Assembly: GCF_030272615.1 (NCBI RefSeq)
Contig: NC_081410.1
Span: 225,545,415-225,609,414, forward strand
DNA: 64,000 nucleotides
Direction of reading: 5' to 3'
DNA from: Cryptomeria japonica
Lineage: Eukaryota > Streptophyta > Pinopsida > Cupressales > Cupressaceae
A program made the translations under genes and the position numbers. Below are positions 42,866 to 55,030 of this stretch, one piece after another; position 1 is the stretch's first letter; each line of letters opens with the position of its first letter. The notes below the pieces were generated by a model. The model was given only the letters and a program-made list of their open reading frames with translations, was not told the DNA's origin and did not search any database.

Positions 42866-44160
42866 TGATTTTTTTTTAAGTATAAGGCATAGGCTGCATT
42901 ATATATATTAATATTAAAAAAGTTTACAAAATGCTAGAATTATAGTATTGGCCATTAAATACAAAATTCCATTAAAATGCAATTGTCATAAGATTATCAT
43001 CTTGTCCCTGATATACCACAGTATAGTATAATGAGAAAACTATAAAGATACAAAGTGCGTATACACAAACTAGAAGTTGTTAACAACATATAGCCAAGCC
43101 TATAACATAGAAATTTTTACAAAGCATTAGAAAGCAACTTTATGGAAAACTTGAGTTCATAAATCTATCCACGAGCTTGTTTTTTAGAGGATGAAGCCTC
43201 TCCCATTTCGCCTCCCCTTTTCCTTTTCTTTGCAGATACTTTGACATCTACATCCTTGAGAGATGCTTGAATGTCATGCAATATTGCGTGAGAAAGGAGA
43301 AAGGACAATGCAAAGTATTTATCCTTTAAATCCTTAACTCTGTCCACATCAAGCTCCTATTGATGACTCTATAATGTGAAGTAAAGTTGCCAAGGATGAT
43401 CAGTGCGCAGGGCTACAATAAAAGCATAAAAAATTTCTCCTTTCTTTGTGTGTTTTAAATCCCATCTGGGGAAAAGACCCAAAATATACCCATTGCCAAA
43501 ACCAAAATTATATTTATGGACACATTTGAGCAACTCGCCATGTCGAAGAAAGCCTGGCTAAACAACATCATCCACAATGATTTTGAGAAGGTCATATGAT
43601 TATAAACCATCCAAACTGTTTGACAGAAATATTGAGAGCAGCGGCAAGGGAAATAAAATTCTTGGAGCATGAGGACAAAGGATCCCTTCCCCAATTATAG
43701 TTTTGATAGAATCAAATCGATCAAGGCACAAAAATCTGAAAACTCTGCTAATTTCCCCATCATCAAAGGGTTTTGCAAATGGGAATTCCCCCCTTCTAGA
43801 TTTCACAGGAACCCTATAATTCTTGAAGTAGTGATCCATAATCACAGAACTTTGAAAAGAAGGCAATAGAAATGAAAATTTTGAGTACTACCTAGAAAGA
43901 TGTGTAACCCAAGATATTTGAAATATTTTTAGCCAACAAATTGGTCGAATGCATGTAAAATTGAAGAAAGGATTATTCGTCAGTCATTCAGTGCTAAGAA
44001 GAACCCAAAAACAAAAGCAAAGTGAACCCACATATCACAAAGAGCTTCGGCCACAAAATTTTCTCAAAGACATCGATGGTAGATGTTTTAGAGAATATAT
44101 AAAGGAAACAATGTACGAAGCCATAAATGGAAATCATAGATAGATATTGCAAATCTAGCT
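42866..44160 (-). pseudogene. Degraded unidentified coding relic with A-tail
   Basis: On the minus strand one frame (43866 to 43165, with three stops near 43600, 43558 and 43370) reads '...RRGEFPFAKPFDDGEISRVF', 'LRHGELLKCVHKYNFGFGNG', 'ALRTDHPWQLYFTL' and ends in the basic, Ser/Lys-rich 'AKKRKRGGEMGEASSSKKQA'. About 290 bases farther on is an A-run (plus-strand T-run at 42867-42877), compatible with a retroposed 3' end. The basic tail resembles the 'KASSSKKRK' part of LINE C ORF3, and the relic lies downstream of LINE F on the same strand. It may therefore be the ORF3 of LINE F, but the upstream part shows no convincing match. Otherwise unknown. Confidence 0.45.
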
Positions 44161-44732
44161 CGCATCAAGCAATATTAGAAGTTAAGTTGTCATTCAACAA
44201 TTATATCTGAAAGTGGTAATTGCAAATAATGAAATGCGAGCAGTACTTGAAATGTCAAATCCATTAAAAAATCTCGCCAAGAAATGAATGCTTTTCTATC
44301 CTTGGGTTATGCCAAATTTAGACATGTGGAGTGATGTGATAAACTGACTACATGTGGCCAATGAAGAAGAATGAAACAATGAGGTGGTTCTTGTGTGGGA
44401 TTTGAAAATATCACACAACACATTTTTGAAGTAAATACCAACAAGCATTAATTTCTCCTAACATGTGCCATAATGATTGCATGGAGTTTCATCGGGGATG
44501 GAAAACCATGTCAACTTACAATTTGAATATGAAGCCAATCATTGCCAAGTATACTCATCTTAGAATATTTCAAACGACATTGCAATCCTTTATGCAATTT
44601 GAAGAGAGTCAGCATTAAATGAAAATCCATTTATAAGAATGATGATAGCATAACTTTATCGATAGAAGGTCGACAATAATCCCTGCAAAATAGAACACAT
44701 TAGTAGTAGAGTTATGATAATCTCAATGTAAT

Positions 44733-47700
44733 TTATTGCTTCACATCATCCACTAAGATTTGTAAAAGTTTGTCAGGCATAGTAATGTCAACTTTCATAA
44801 ATGTAGCTTGAGGATCCTTATGATCAATTGCTATGTTTTCCAATTCATCCACAGCTTGGTTTCCTTCCCTATAGATGTGATTGATCTGATATGATTCAAA
44901 AAATGATAGCATTCCCCACACCTGTTTGATTATGTAACTAATTTTCCAATTACAATTAGATTGTTCCTTGCAAGCATTAATAATAAGAAGAGAGTCACCT
45001 TCAATTAATAGATTTTTTATATTGAGTTTCCTAGCCATTTGCAAACCATATAGAAGTTATTGCACTTCTTGACTATTCATTCCATCAACTAGTTTAATAG
45101 ATTTAGCTTGTATGAGGATGATCCTATGATCTCTCAATATAACACCTACTCCAGAAGGTCCTGGGTTTCCTTTGGAAGAAGCATCAAAATTCAACTTAGT
45201 ATAATTTCCGTGGGGAGGTTTCCATTTGACCTTAGCTCTATCAAGTTTTGAATTATGACCAATGTGTTGACTTCCTTTGAATGGCAGTGCAAGATATGGC
45301 CACACATTTAACTGACTTGAATCCCAATCTGTGGAAGTATATGATACATTTTTTTGACTTTGAGGCATAGGCATTAGTGACTTCACATAAGGATTTTCCA
45401 AATCTTGCAAGAACATATGTGATTGATGAAGCTTGTTTCCTAAAAATTCTCTTATTTCTCTCCCATCAAATACTCCAAAGTAGTGTTGATGGAGTAATTG
45501 TCCAAATGGTTGCAAATAAAGAAGATTTGTAAAGGGTTGGCCATACTAAAAATAGATCCCACAATTTTGAGGGTAATGGAGCTTGCCAATTAAGTTTACT
45601 TTTGACATAATCCCAACATTGAGTAGCAAAAGGACAATGTAGGAAGAGATGATCAATATCTCATTTCCTTCATAACAAAGAACACATGTAAAAGGATAAT
45701 GTGAGAATTCTATGCTTTGATGATAACCAACTAAAATAGCCAGCTTTAGGAAGAATCCTGGAGACCAACAAAAGGTTAAAGCTCTATGAGAAGTAGCTTG
45801 ACCTTGTCGGGCAATGACTACTTTATAACCAAGCTTAACTGTATATTGACTTAATTTTGATGGAGCCCAAATAAGATTATCATTCTAATTTGTAAAAAAG
45901 GCATGATGTTTCTCAATTGTTAGTATTAAGATTTTTTTGTAAATTGGAAGAGAGAAATGGAGCTTCTAACTTTTTCCAGAAGACTTTTCCTGTATCTAGA
46001 TCAATTGTGTTGAAGTAATATTTGACCTTGGTGCCAATAGATTGTGAAAATAGTTGTTGAGCCTCCTAGAATTGGTCAAGAGATTGTAAGGGGGTAAACA
46101 TTCCAAGAATCAGACCAAAATGAAGTTGATTCCCCATTATGAAGCTGCCAAGTGAGGTAAGGTAAAATTAAGTTTCTACAACTAATAAGGAAGTTCCAAA
46201 TAAATGAACCAAGTGGTGGGTTTTGTATAGTGAATATTCTTGAAGGAGAGTCTGAATCATGATATTTAGCCTGCAAAATTCTAGCCCAATTTGTTGATGT
46301 TTTGGCATACATATTCCATACTAATTTTGCTCCCAATGAAAGATTTCTTGTTGTTAAGTCATGAACTCTAGCCCCTTCTAAATCTTTATTCGAGAAAATC
46401 TTATTTAAAGAGATCAAAGGGATCTTATTTATGTAGCCATCAATGTTTCCTTTCTAGAAAAATGATTTGATTAGCTTTTCTATTACTGCTATAACTGCTC
46501 TGGGTACTTTGAGGACAGCCATATATTAATTGGGGATTGTTGATAGAACCATTTTGACCATAAGTATTCTGCTTGATAGAGATGACCATCTACATTTCTG
46601 AGAAGTGATTATTTTTTGAATATTCTGGATAACCTTATCCCAATATGAGAGTTGAGATACTCCAAAAAAGAAAGGAATACCTAAGTGTTGAGAGGATAGC
46701 TCAAATAGTTGGAATCCCAAAATATCTTGAACCGATTGTTTTAAACTGGTATATGAATTGAAGATAAAAAAAATTTATTTCTGAATGTTTATCTATTGAT
46801 TAGAAGCAAACATGTAAGTTTCCAAAACTTTCTTAATAGTTTTGGCTTTAGGAATAGTTGCCAAACCAAAAAGAACTATATCATATGTAAATAATGAATG
46901 AGTCACATCAATTGAAGTATGAGGAATATGTATCCCTTTCCAAATCCCATCTGAGTGTTCTCTCTTGGTGGATTTACTCAATGTCTTCGGTAAAATGATA
47001 AATAACAAAGGTGATAAAGGATCACCTTGCCTAATCCCTTGGGAAGAAGAAAAGAGACCTGATGTTGATCCATTAATTAGGACTAAAAATATTGCACCTG
47101 AGATACAAGCATAAATCCATCTTCCAAGCTTCCTGTCAAAACCTAACTTATAAAAGATATCCATAAGAAAGTCCCAATTGACTTTGCCATATGCCTTCAT
47201 CATATCCAACTTTGTGATTAAGGCTAAAATCTTATGGGTAGATGTACAATGCAAGACCTCATGTAAAACAATAGCACCTTAGCTATCTCCATGCCTAGAA
47301 CAAAACCTCCTTGTTCTGGTGATATTATAGAAAGAATCAGATGCCGCAACCTCATATAAATAGCCTTTGTAAATATTTTATAAATTGTGTTGCACAATGA
47401 AATGGGCTTGAAGTCTGAGAAAGAGAGAAAAGAAACCACCTTTGGAATGAAAGCAATATGTCTAGTATTAAATTGGGCAAGCATTTTACTAGACCGACGA
47501 GACTCTTCTAGGGCTTTAAGAAAGTCAAAACAAACAAAATCCCAACATTTTTGGAAAAAGAGAGCAGTGAAGCCATCAAGGCCTGGGGCTTTATCTGGAG
47601 CCATGGAGAAGACAACCTTGTGTAACTCATTCATTGAAAAAGGTTTAGTTAAAGAGAAATTAACTTGTGGCGAGATAATAGAAGGGATAGACTCAAGTAG

Positions 47701-48507
47701 TTGAACTTGAGCATTAGCAATTTCATCAGATTGAGTTGAGGGGGCTAAAAGTATCCTTGAGAAAAAAATGACCGGATCTTATTTAATATACTCTTCTCCC
47801 ACAAGCCTATGACCAGTGATACTAGCTGTTATCAAAAAAATGGTACTTTTTTCTTTCTTAATTTGTGTAGAGAGATGAAAGAATTCTTTATTTTGATCTC
47901 CTTCCTTCAACCAAAGCTCCCTAGACTTCTGCCTCCAGTAGATCTCTTCTCTAGCTGGTAATTCTTCCTAGTCTTCTTGAAGAGACTTATGTTTTGTATA
48001 TGAAGATGTATCCATACCATTTTGTATAATATACTCATTGATATCATGCAATTGTTTGGATACAGATTCCTTTTGAGAGAAATTTTTTTTAAACATGTCA
48101 ATACTCCATTCTTTAATCTGTGTTTTAATATACTCCATCTAGTGAAATAATCTGAATTGAAAGGTCCCTTCTACCCTAGGTTCTTGTTGCCACCATAATT
48201 GCAGAAGAGGTAACAAATCATGATGTCTAAACCACATAGCTTCAAATTTGAAAGAACCCTTTGAGGATGAAGTAAAGCTGGAAGTATGCAAAGATAATCT
48301 AATTGGAAAGTGGTTTGATTATAACCATGGCAAAATAATATATTGAAGCTCATATTTTTCTACAACCCAACTAGCAGATGTTAAGAAGCAATCCAACCTA
48401 ACAGCAATGTGAAACTGATCTTGCCATTTGTTTGTCCAAGTAAATGAACCCTTAGAAGGAATGATATCTATGAAAGCATTGTTTTGTATAAAATTTTGAA
48501 AAATCAT
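44733..48507 (-). pseudogene. LINE F ORF2: endonuclease end, RT and RNase H
   Basis: Minus strand: 'IPSKGSFTWTNKWQDQFHIA' and 'RLDCFLTSASW' (endonuclease end, 48450-48370), then 'ELWLKEGDQNKEFF'-type linker near 47910. RT has 'MAPDKAPGLDGFTALFFQKC' (about 47600), 'HIAFIPKV', 'FKPISLCNTIYKIF', 'TKLDMMKAYGKVNWDF' (47210), 'GIRQGDPLSPLLFI' (47030) and a decayed catalytic box 'LFTYDIVLFG' (46890; normally F-A-D-D, so one Asp is Tyr). 'HLGIPFFFG' and 'WSSLSSRILMVKMVLS' follow. RNase H: 'YTKLNFDASSKGNPGPSGVG' (45200-45140), 'LLIEGDSLLIINAC' (45010) and 'YREGNQAVDELEN' (44870), whose catalytic residues look intact. Stops and frameshifts are scattered. Confidence 0.9.
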
Positions 48508-48552
48508 TCATAACTTTAGTAGGCTCCGCAAGTTACCTTTCCTCGTGACAGT
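44733..48552 (-). mobile_element. LINE F, 5'-truncated, badly decayed
   Basis: Minus-strand L1-type LINE from a different subfamily than C and D. It reads endonuclease C-terminal part, RT, zinc-binding segment and RNase H in order. The 5' side is cut near 48552, where a solo LTR now sits. The 3' limit is uncertain: RNase H ends at 44733, and the relic at 42866-44160 may be its downstream part. Located inside transposon H. Confidence 0.85.
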
Positions 48553-49527
48553 TGGTGATTGTTTGTGTTCTTGAACTTTGAGACGTTGACTGATGAAGAT
48601 TTGAAAAGAGGTGTTGGTGCAACTATTTTAGATGATTCTAATGTGCTTGATGGTGTTTCCTAGTTGTTTCCTATTTGTTTGGACGATCCAGATTGATCGT
48701 TTTGCAAGTTTTTGGTGATTTTTATGAACCGGTGATGATTTTCGTGCTATACGGTATTTTTGGTGGTGTAGCATGTTGCGGTTGATCTTGGCAGGATTTA
48801 TGGTGGATGTAATCATTTGGGAATTTAAATTAGGTCCTTTCTATGTAATGTAAATCATAATATTGGTTGAGTGGTCAATCTTTGTATCGTGCAATGTAAT
48901 TTTTGTAATTGTGAGTTAAGGGTTGAGGGCTTAGTCAACCTTTTTATCAGGGTTGATGATTTGTATATATAGGTGAGATGCTTATATAATTTAGGTGTCA
49001 GTATTATGTTTGCATTATCAGAGAGAGGCGATTGTACAAACAAGAGAATTATCATTTGGTGAAGTGTTGAGGTGATATTGGTGTTGTAGAGCAGACAATT
49101 GTGCTTATCCAAAACTTTCATCAAGCATTTGTAGATGCTATCATTGTAATTCATTCCTTCCATATTGTAGTATGAATCATATTGTAAGTCAGTGAGACTT
49201 CCCTAAGGGTTGTATCCTTCTTGGCATTTATCTTTTGAGCAGTGAGCTCTAGGTTGTGTATCTAAATGCATGTGCATTCCCCATTGTAATATTTTCACAT
49301 ATGATTGCAAAGTATCATCTTACTGTGGGTAGGTTCCCACTGTGGTTTTTCCTTTAACTAGGTTTTCCATGTCAAAAATCTTGGTGTTGTGTGTTGTGCT
49401 ATTAATTTTCTTATCTGTCATTGCTGCAGTCCATCAGTTTATGTTTTGAAGTTTAATTTGTTGTGATCTAGTGAAGACCGATTCACCCCCCCCCCCTCTC
49501 AATATTCCTTCTTGATTGTTTCTAACA
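48553..49527 (+). mobile_element. Solo LTR, copia-like
   Basis: About 975 bp from TGGTGATTGTTTGTG to TTTCTAACA, flanked by CAGT (48549-48552 and 49528-49531). The repeated six bases ACAGTT make the exact cut ambiguous by one base. It contains the shared copia LTR core ('gtgggtaggttcccactgtggtttttcc', about 49325-49352; 'gttttccatgtcaaaaatcttggtgtt') and the 'gaagaccgattcacccccc...ctctcaatattc' end. No interior. It belongs with the X and G group of LTRs by phrase order. Confidence 0.75.
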
Positions 49528-49599
49528 CAGTTCATCCATCAGAGCAAGATAGTAATTCAAAGGATTACTCCACTAGGATTCGTAATGATGACCATTGTG

Positions 49600-50107
49600 C
49601 TAGGCCATCTAGCTATACATTTGATGATCTATATTTTATACACATTGTTGATATTTTGTTTAATATTATATATATCTATACATTTGATGATAGATAGACT
49701 TTATATATATTTGACATGTGTTGTTTGATGTTACAAACATTTGACATGATCTAGTTTATATATACATTTGACATGTGTGTTTGATGATCTAGATATATGC
49801 ATTAAATGATTATCTATATTATATGTTTGACATGTTGTTCAGGTGTTATATTCATGTATATTTGATGATCTGATTTATATACATTTGAAAGATGATCTAA
49901 TTTGTATCTTTTACATGATCTAGTTTATATACATTTGACATGTTTGATGATCTAGATATATTCATTAAATGATGATCTGCTATATATGTTTGACACATGT
50001 TTTTTAGGTACATTATATACATGTACATTTGATGATCTAATTTGTATGTTTCATGTTAAAACTACATACAAATTGAAAGATGATCAATCGAATATGTAAT
50101 TTATACA

Positions 50108-50143
<36 letters not shown>

Positions 50144-50160
50144 TCTGTGTGTGTGTATGT
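49600..50160. repeat. AT-rich tandem repeat (about 168 bp period) and (CATA)n
   Basis: The block 'gatctagtttatata.acatttgacatg' ... 'gatctagatatat.cattaaatgat' ... 'gtacatttgatgatct' at 49749-49878 recurs at 49917-50047. Shorter 'catttgatgatct' fragments lie on both sides. It closes with about eight units of CATA (50105-50138) and a TG run. Confidence 0.75.
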
Positions 50161-50239
50161 ATGTTTACATGCATGCATTTACAAATTTATATCTTCTAAC
50201 CATGACCTCTATATATGTGTATATATTTACATAGATTAT

Positions 50240-50740
50240 ATAATGTTTTTGATAATAAAAGTAGCCAAAAACAAGGGGGCTAACCCATAGGTACAAATAA
50301 GAGAACAATGGCAGGGCCATTGTTCGCACATTAACAACAAAGTAGCGGCCTTTTACCTCTATTAAAAACAAAAACCATAATACGAGAGTTTATCAGCAAT
50401 AAAAAAACCCAATCAGAGTATAGTTCATAAGCCACGCAGGGCTATAACCAGCAAAATATAAACATAAGCCAAAATTGGGCTTATCCAACCCGCAACTACA
50501 CAACATAGACAAAAAACACCACCACATGCAGACAATTAATTATTTTTTCCTTGGCTCTTCTTAGGGAGTATCTTTCGAGCCCATTCCTTTGTGAGGAACT
50601 TGAACAGGCCTTTGTAGTTGTCCTCCTCTTTGCCTTTCCCTTTGGCTGTGGTATCCTGCAACAAGCACAATGTCATTGCTGAGCATCTAATGTTATAGGT
50701 TCTGATTAAATGATTATTAAATTTCATAAAAATTTAGTTT
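50240..50740 (-). mobile_element. LINE tail carrying only the end of an ORF3 (LINE E)
   Basis: On the minus strand 'CSAMTLCLLQDTTAKGKGKE' then 'NYKGLFKFLTKEWARK' (50727-50540) matches LINE D ORF3's end ('NSATSMCLMQKKVMGKD', 'NYKELFKFLTKN'). Downstream, 'CTATGGGTTAGCCCCCTTG', 'TTGGCTACTTTTATTATC' and 'AAAAACATTATATAATC' match the LINE D 3' terminus. This is a strongly 5'-truncated copy of the same LINE family inserted in transposon H. I could not fix a target-site duplication. Confidence 0.75.
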
Positions 50741-51400
50741 TAACAATATGATTATAGAAATTTAAATCATCCCCTTCAAATCCATTTCCTAATTAAACAT
50801 CCCCTTAAGCCATTTAAAAATCATGTTTAGGCAATGAAATTCCCAAGATTATATAATAAAATGAAATCTAATTCAATGAACATCATAATAAATTAAATTG
50901 CACAAAATGGAAATAAATCATAAAACTTCATTCTTAACATGATAGTACATGCATAAGAATTTAAATCATCCCCTTAAGCCATATCCTATTAATTACATGT
51001 CCTAGATCTACAATTGATAAAATTAAATGAAATCTAATTCATTCAACAACATATTAAATTAAATTGCATGCAATGAAAATAATTCATCCCCTTAAGCCAT
51101 ATCCTAATAGTAATTTAAATCATCCTCTTAAGCCATTTCCTAGTAATTGCATCCCCTTAAGACATCTAAAAATAATTTATCTAGTTAATGAGATCCCCTT
51201 ACTCAAGACTTATACCATTTAAAGTTCAACAAAGAAAATTTCATAAAATCTTAAACAATATCATGTGCATACATGTAGTGAATAAGAGTTTAAGTTAGAC
51301 CCTCAAGAACCATGTCCTAACTATGTATCCCCTTAAGACATAAATATAAATGTCAAATCAATTGTCCGATATGTATTCTCTCTCTCTAGGACACATCAAG
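50741..51400. repeat. Dispersed CCCCTTAAGCCAT motifs
   Basis: 'catccccttaagccat' or close variants occur near 50768, 50804, 50968, 51089, 51128, 51150 and 51313, separated by AT-rich 'aaatgaaatctaattca' filler that is itself partly duplicated. The motif resembles the CCCCTTAGGACAC core of the satellite at 55030-57265. Confidence 0.6.
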
Positions 51401-54400
51401 TGGTTCAGCCCACTCTTGGATGACTTGTAATATTCTCTCATGATCATCAGCATCTAGTCTCCACTTACAAATTCCATGTCCTACGAATAGATGAAGAGAT
51501 AGGGAGCTAGCAATTACAAGGTGGCTACATTGATAGACCTTGTTGTCACATTGATAATCAATAAAGTAGATACCATGTTTAACTAATTTTTATTTGCTTC
51601 AAATATGTTCCTTGCACAACAACTGAACCTGCATGAGAAAGAACATTTCAAATTAGATTTCAAATAATGTATCAGATAGCTAGAGATCAATGTGAATGCA
51701 AGACACAACTCTAAGATATCAATAAATAGATGTCAATATTAAGATTTAAAGTGATTGAACCTGTGGGAAACAACACTTATTTCTTGTTTTGTTAACTTCT
51801 TCCTCTCCTATGTGCAACATAATAAATAGTAACTAACACCTTCTGCATTTTTCAGGCTCTGCTATGACTGCAAAAACATGTCCTGCAATAAATTTCTTGG
51901 TCAAATTTGTATGTGTACATAGAAATTAAATCAATAAATTTAACTATTGAATCATGAACTTAAATTGAAAAACATTTGTATATTATTCATACATGTACCA
52001 ATTTTGATCAATCCTGAAATATGATCATAATCAATGGAATGTCGTTGAAGCTTTCATCCTCATCTCCATCATTTGTATTAGTAACTTCTAGTGGCACCAA
52101 TTTCCATGCATTGACATATCCATGCTCTTGGTTGATGCATTCATTAAAATTTATAGAGATGCAGTTGAAACAAAAGCACGAGTAATCCCTTGTGTACAAT
52201 AACCACATGCGACTATCTGTACACATGACATAATACAAGGATCTTGTTTTCTCTACCGTCTTGCATCCATGCATTGATATTCTATCCACATCTTCAAAAT
52301 AGAAAAGAATAATTTGCAAATAAATATTCAATTCAATTATATATTAAGTCAATTTAAAAATTTAATAATAATTTGAAAACTTCAAATAAAATCAAATTTT
52401 GAAAGATCGTAAGTTTACCTGATATCTCCCAAAACACTATGTATGGTACGACTAGATTGGATCCTGATGATGTACTGGCCTCATTTTTTGCAAATCATCT
52501 TGCACCATTCAACAACATCATGTTCATATTTTATTCAAAATCCCTGATAATTCATTTGATACTTTCTTAAAGAACATTTGATGCAAGCTCCTGCACCATC
52601 ATGCTCACCCTTTCCATGTCCATTCTCGAAGAAACTCCAAATATGTGGTATCTTTTAGTTTCGATGATATCTACATAATGCATAAAATGGCCATGATGAT
52701 TTGAATTATGTCGCACATCCATCTGACCAAATAAAATTCTTCTCAATTTGTATGCCCCTGTATTCCAAATATCCAAAAAACTTCTTAAAACAATGTTCCA
52801 CAAAATGTGTGTCATGCTCTTTATCATCAATAACATAAAAGTGATATTCTTTCTTGATGACTCGTGCTTCAAATGAATTTTCAACACCGTCCACATCTAA
52901 TTGTGCATGTCGATAACACACCTAGACCATAATAGTGATCTACCCTAAAAAGTACTATTCTAATTGTTTTTTTTTTTATGAACAAAAGTAATTTTTTGCA
53001 AAGTTGACAACTGATAAAATTGTTCTAGGTGGGAAAGTGTCTCTTAGTGTTTGGAACTGTTGTTCTTTCCACTTAGAAAAAAAAGCATGACGTATATAGG
53101 GTGGAATCAATTTGCAAAAATTTTCCATAAAGGTTCCAACACGTATCTCCTCTTCAACATATTCTAACCTTGTGGATTCTTTCCCAAATTTTGTTTCAAA
53201 CTTTATGTACTTGTAACTCTTACATTTTACCATCCATGTCATGTCGCTATCTTCATTTCTCAAAGGAAATTTAGCCAAATTACCACAAGTTTTGCATTTT
53301 TTCATTTATGCAATCTATTTGAAATGTTGTATTATCATCTGATTTGTCACATAAAATTAAAGTTATGAACTAAGTTGGTCGTTTAGGGGGAGCATTTTGA
53401 AAACCAACATTGTCTTCTATCATCTTTTGAAATACTTGATAGTAGAGATCAAATTAAATATGATAATGACAATAATAAGTTTCAAAATCCTTGTTTATCT
53501 TCACATAATATGGCTTTAATCTTTCAAACATTGTTTGTCCAATATTTATCGTTGGATTTGAATTACAAAATGAAAGATACAATTCATGTTGTGTTTTGTC
53601 CAACCAATGTTTTGTATGTAGCACATATTCATTAGGCCCAAATATATGTTTTATGACATCTCTACTATTTGATGAAGTACAAGTATGATCATTCCAAAAT
53701 GTAGTGATCAGGTTCCTAACTCCATCTTCAATCCTGTCAAAATGAGGAGCTCTACGCATTATTGCCCAATTGCCTTCCAATGTACTATCATCCAAATTCA
53801 ATCTCCTTTTCACATAATGTGATATTGTCTTCCTACTATATCCAACCTCAAATAAAAGTGAGGAGATTTATCTTTTTGGGGACATGTTTTTATTTTCAAT
53901 AAATGTTAATATCACTCTTCTTGAAATGGCCTTATCCATAGATCTAGACTATTTCCCAATTGAACCCAAACCAACCTTAACATTTTCAACAATATCTTTT
54001 TGTAGGTTGGAAAATTTTCTTTTTTTCAATGTTGTATCTACACCCAATAATTTTAATGGTTATTTTAACTCATTATTAAGAAGTTGAATTGATAATAGTT
54101 GGGCCTTCTCAAGTATATCAAGATTCTAAAACTCAGCAATTATTTTCTTTGACTTTTTATTTAGTGTCCTCCTATTAGTATTTGTAGGTTTCTCAACATA
54201 ATATCTCAATTTCTCCACATCCATTTCAATTAAATGATCTAAATTTCTATAATTATTTTTTCTCTTTACACATTGAGCTAGATCCATATTCTCATTCATA
54301 ATAGTAGAAGGAAGCAATATTGACGGTCCTTATCCAACTTCCATCGCTTGAAATTGGGATGCCACTTGTCCAACATTTTCTTGAGCTTCTTCATGTTGAG

Positions 54401-54548
54401 CACAAGCTACACATACACACGAAGAAAAAGAAAAAGAAATTAATTGAAGATATAACATAAATTTAATTATAGTGACTAAAGGGGAAAGATGGGGAGAGGT
54501 AGATAGATCTAGAGAGAGAGATAGCTCAAGAAGTAAATATGTGCATAC

Positions 54549-54617
54549 TTGTTTGATCTAGGGTTGACCCTTCTCCAACATCTGGAGCTTGATCTTCTAC
54601 TTGATCTTGTGCTTGAC
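54549..54617 (-). CDS. Transposase 69-nt exon, copy 2 (open)
   Basis: Encodes 'QAQDQVEDQAPDVGEGSTLD' and Q-T, without stops, between AG and GT borders in phase 1-1. The length is a multiple of three, so including or skipping either copy keeps the frame. The next exon (from 54406) begins with the related 'CAQHEEAQENVGQV', possibly an older third copy. Confidence 0.65.
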
Positions 54618-54783
54618 CTATAAAGAGAGTATGAGAGAAAGAGATAGAGAGACTAAAAATATGTAATCACCTAAGAAGATTAAAAGGATCTAGAGAGAGA
54701 GAAAGATCATAAAAATATTTAATTATCCTTAAGTTCAGACTAAAAAGAGAGCTCAATAGCGAGAGAAGTAAAGATGTGCATAC

Positions 54784-54852
54784 TTGTTTGATCTTGCGTT
54801 GACCCTTCTCCAACTTCTATAGCATGAGCTTATACTTGATCTTGTGCTTCAC
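54784..54852 (-). pseudogene. Transposase 69-nt exon, copy 1 (with stop)
   Basis: Bordered by ...TTTATAG| and |GTATGCAC. Encodes 'EAQDQV', a TAA stop, then 'AHAIEVGEGSTQDQT'. Same length, borders and phase as the copy at 54549-54617, 235 bp away, with 'agagagag' microsatellites on both sides of each. The duplication includes intron flanks. Confidence 0.65.
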
Positions 54853-54859
54853 CTATAAA

Positions 54860-54872
54860 GAGAATATGACAT

Positions 54873-54909
<37 letters not shown>

Positions 54910-55030
54910 ATAATTAATCAGCTTTAAATAATATGACTAAAAGGATCTAGAGAGAGAGAGATCCTAAAAATTCTTTAAAATTATCTAAATAAGAAGAGTA
55001 AAGGGAGAGAGAGAGAGAGATTTAATAACC
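54860..55030. repeat. (GA)n microsatellites
   Basis: Runs of 'agagagag' at about 54871-54907, 54950-54960 and 55000-55020 in the intron beside the duplicated exon. A further run at 57275-57315 closes the satellite on its right side. Confidence 0.85.
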
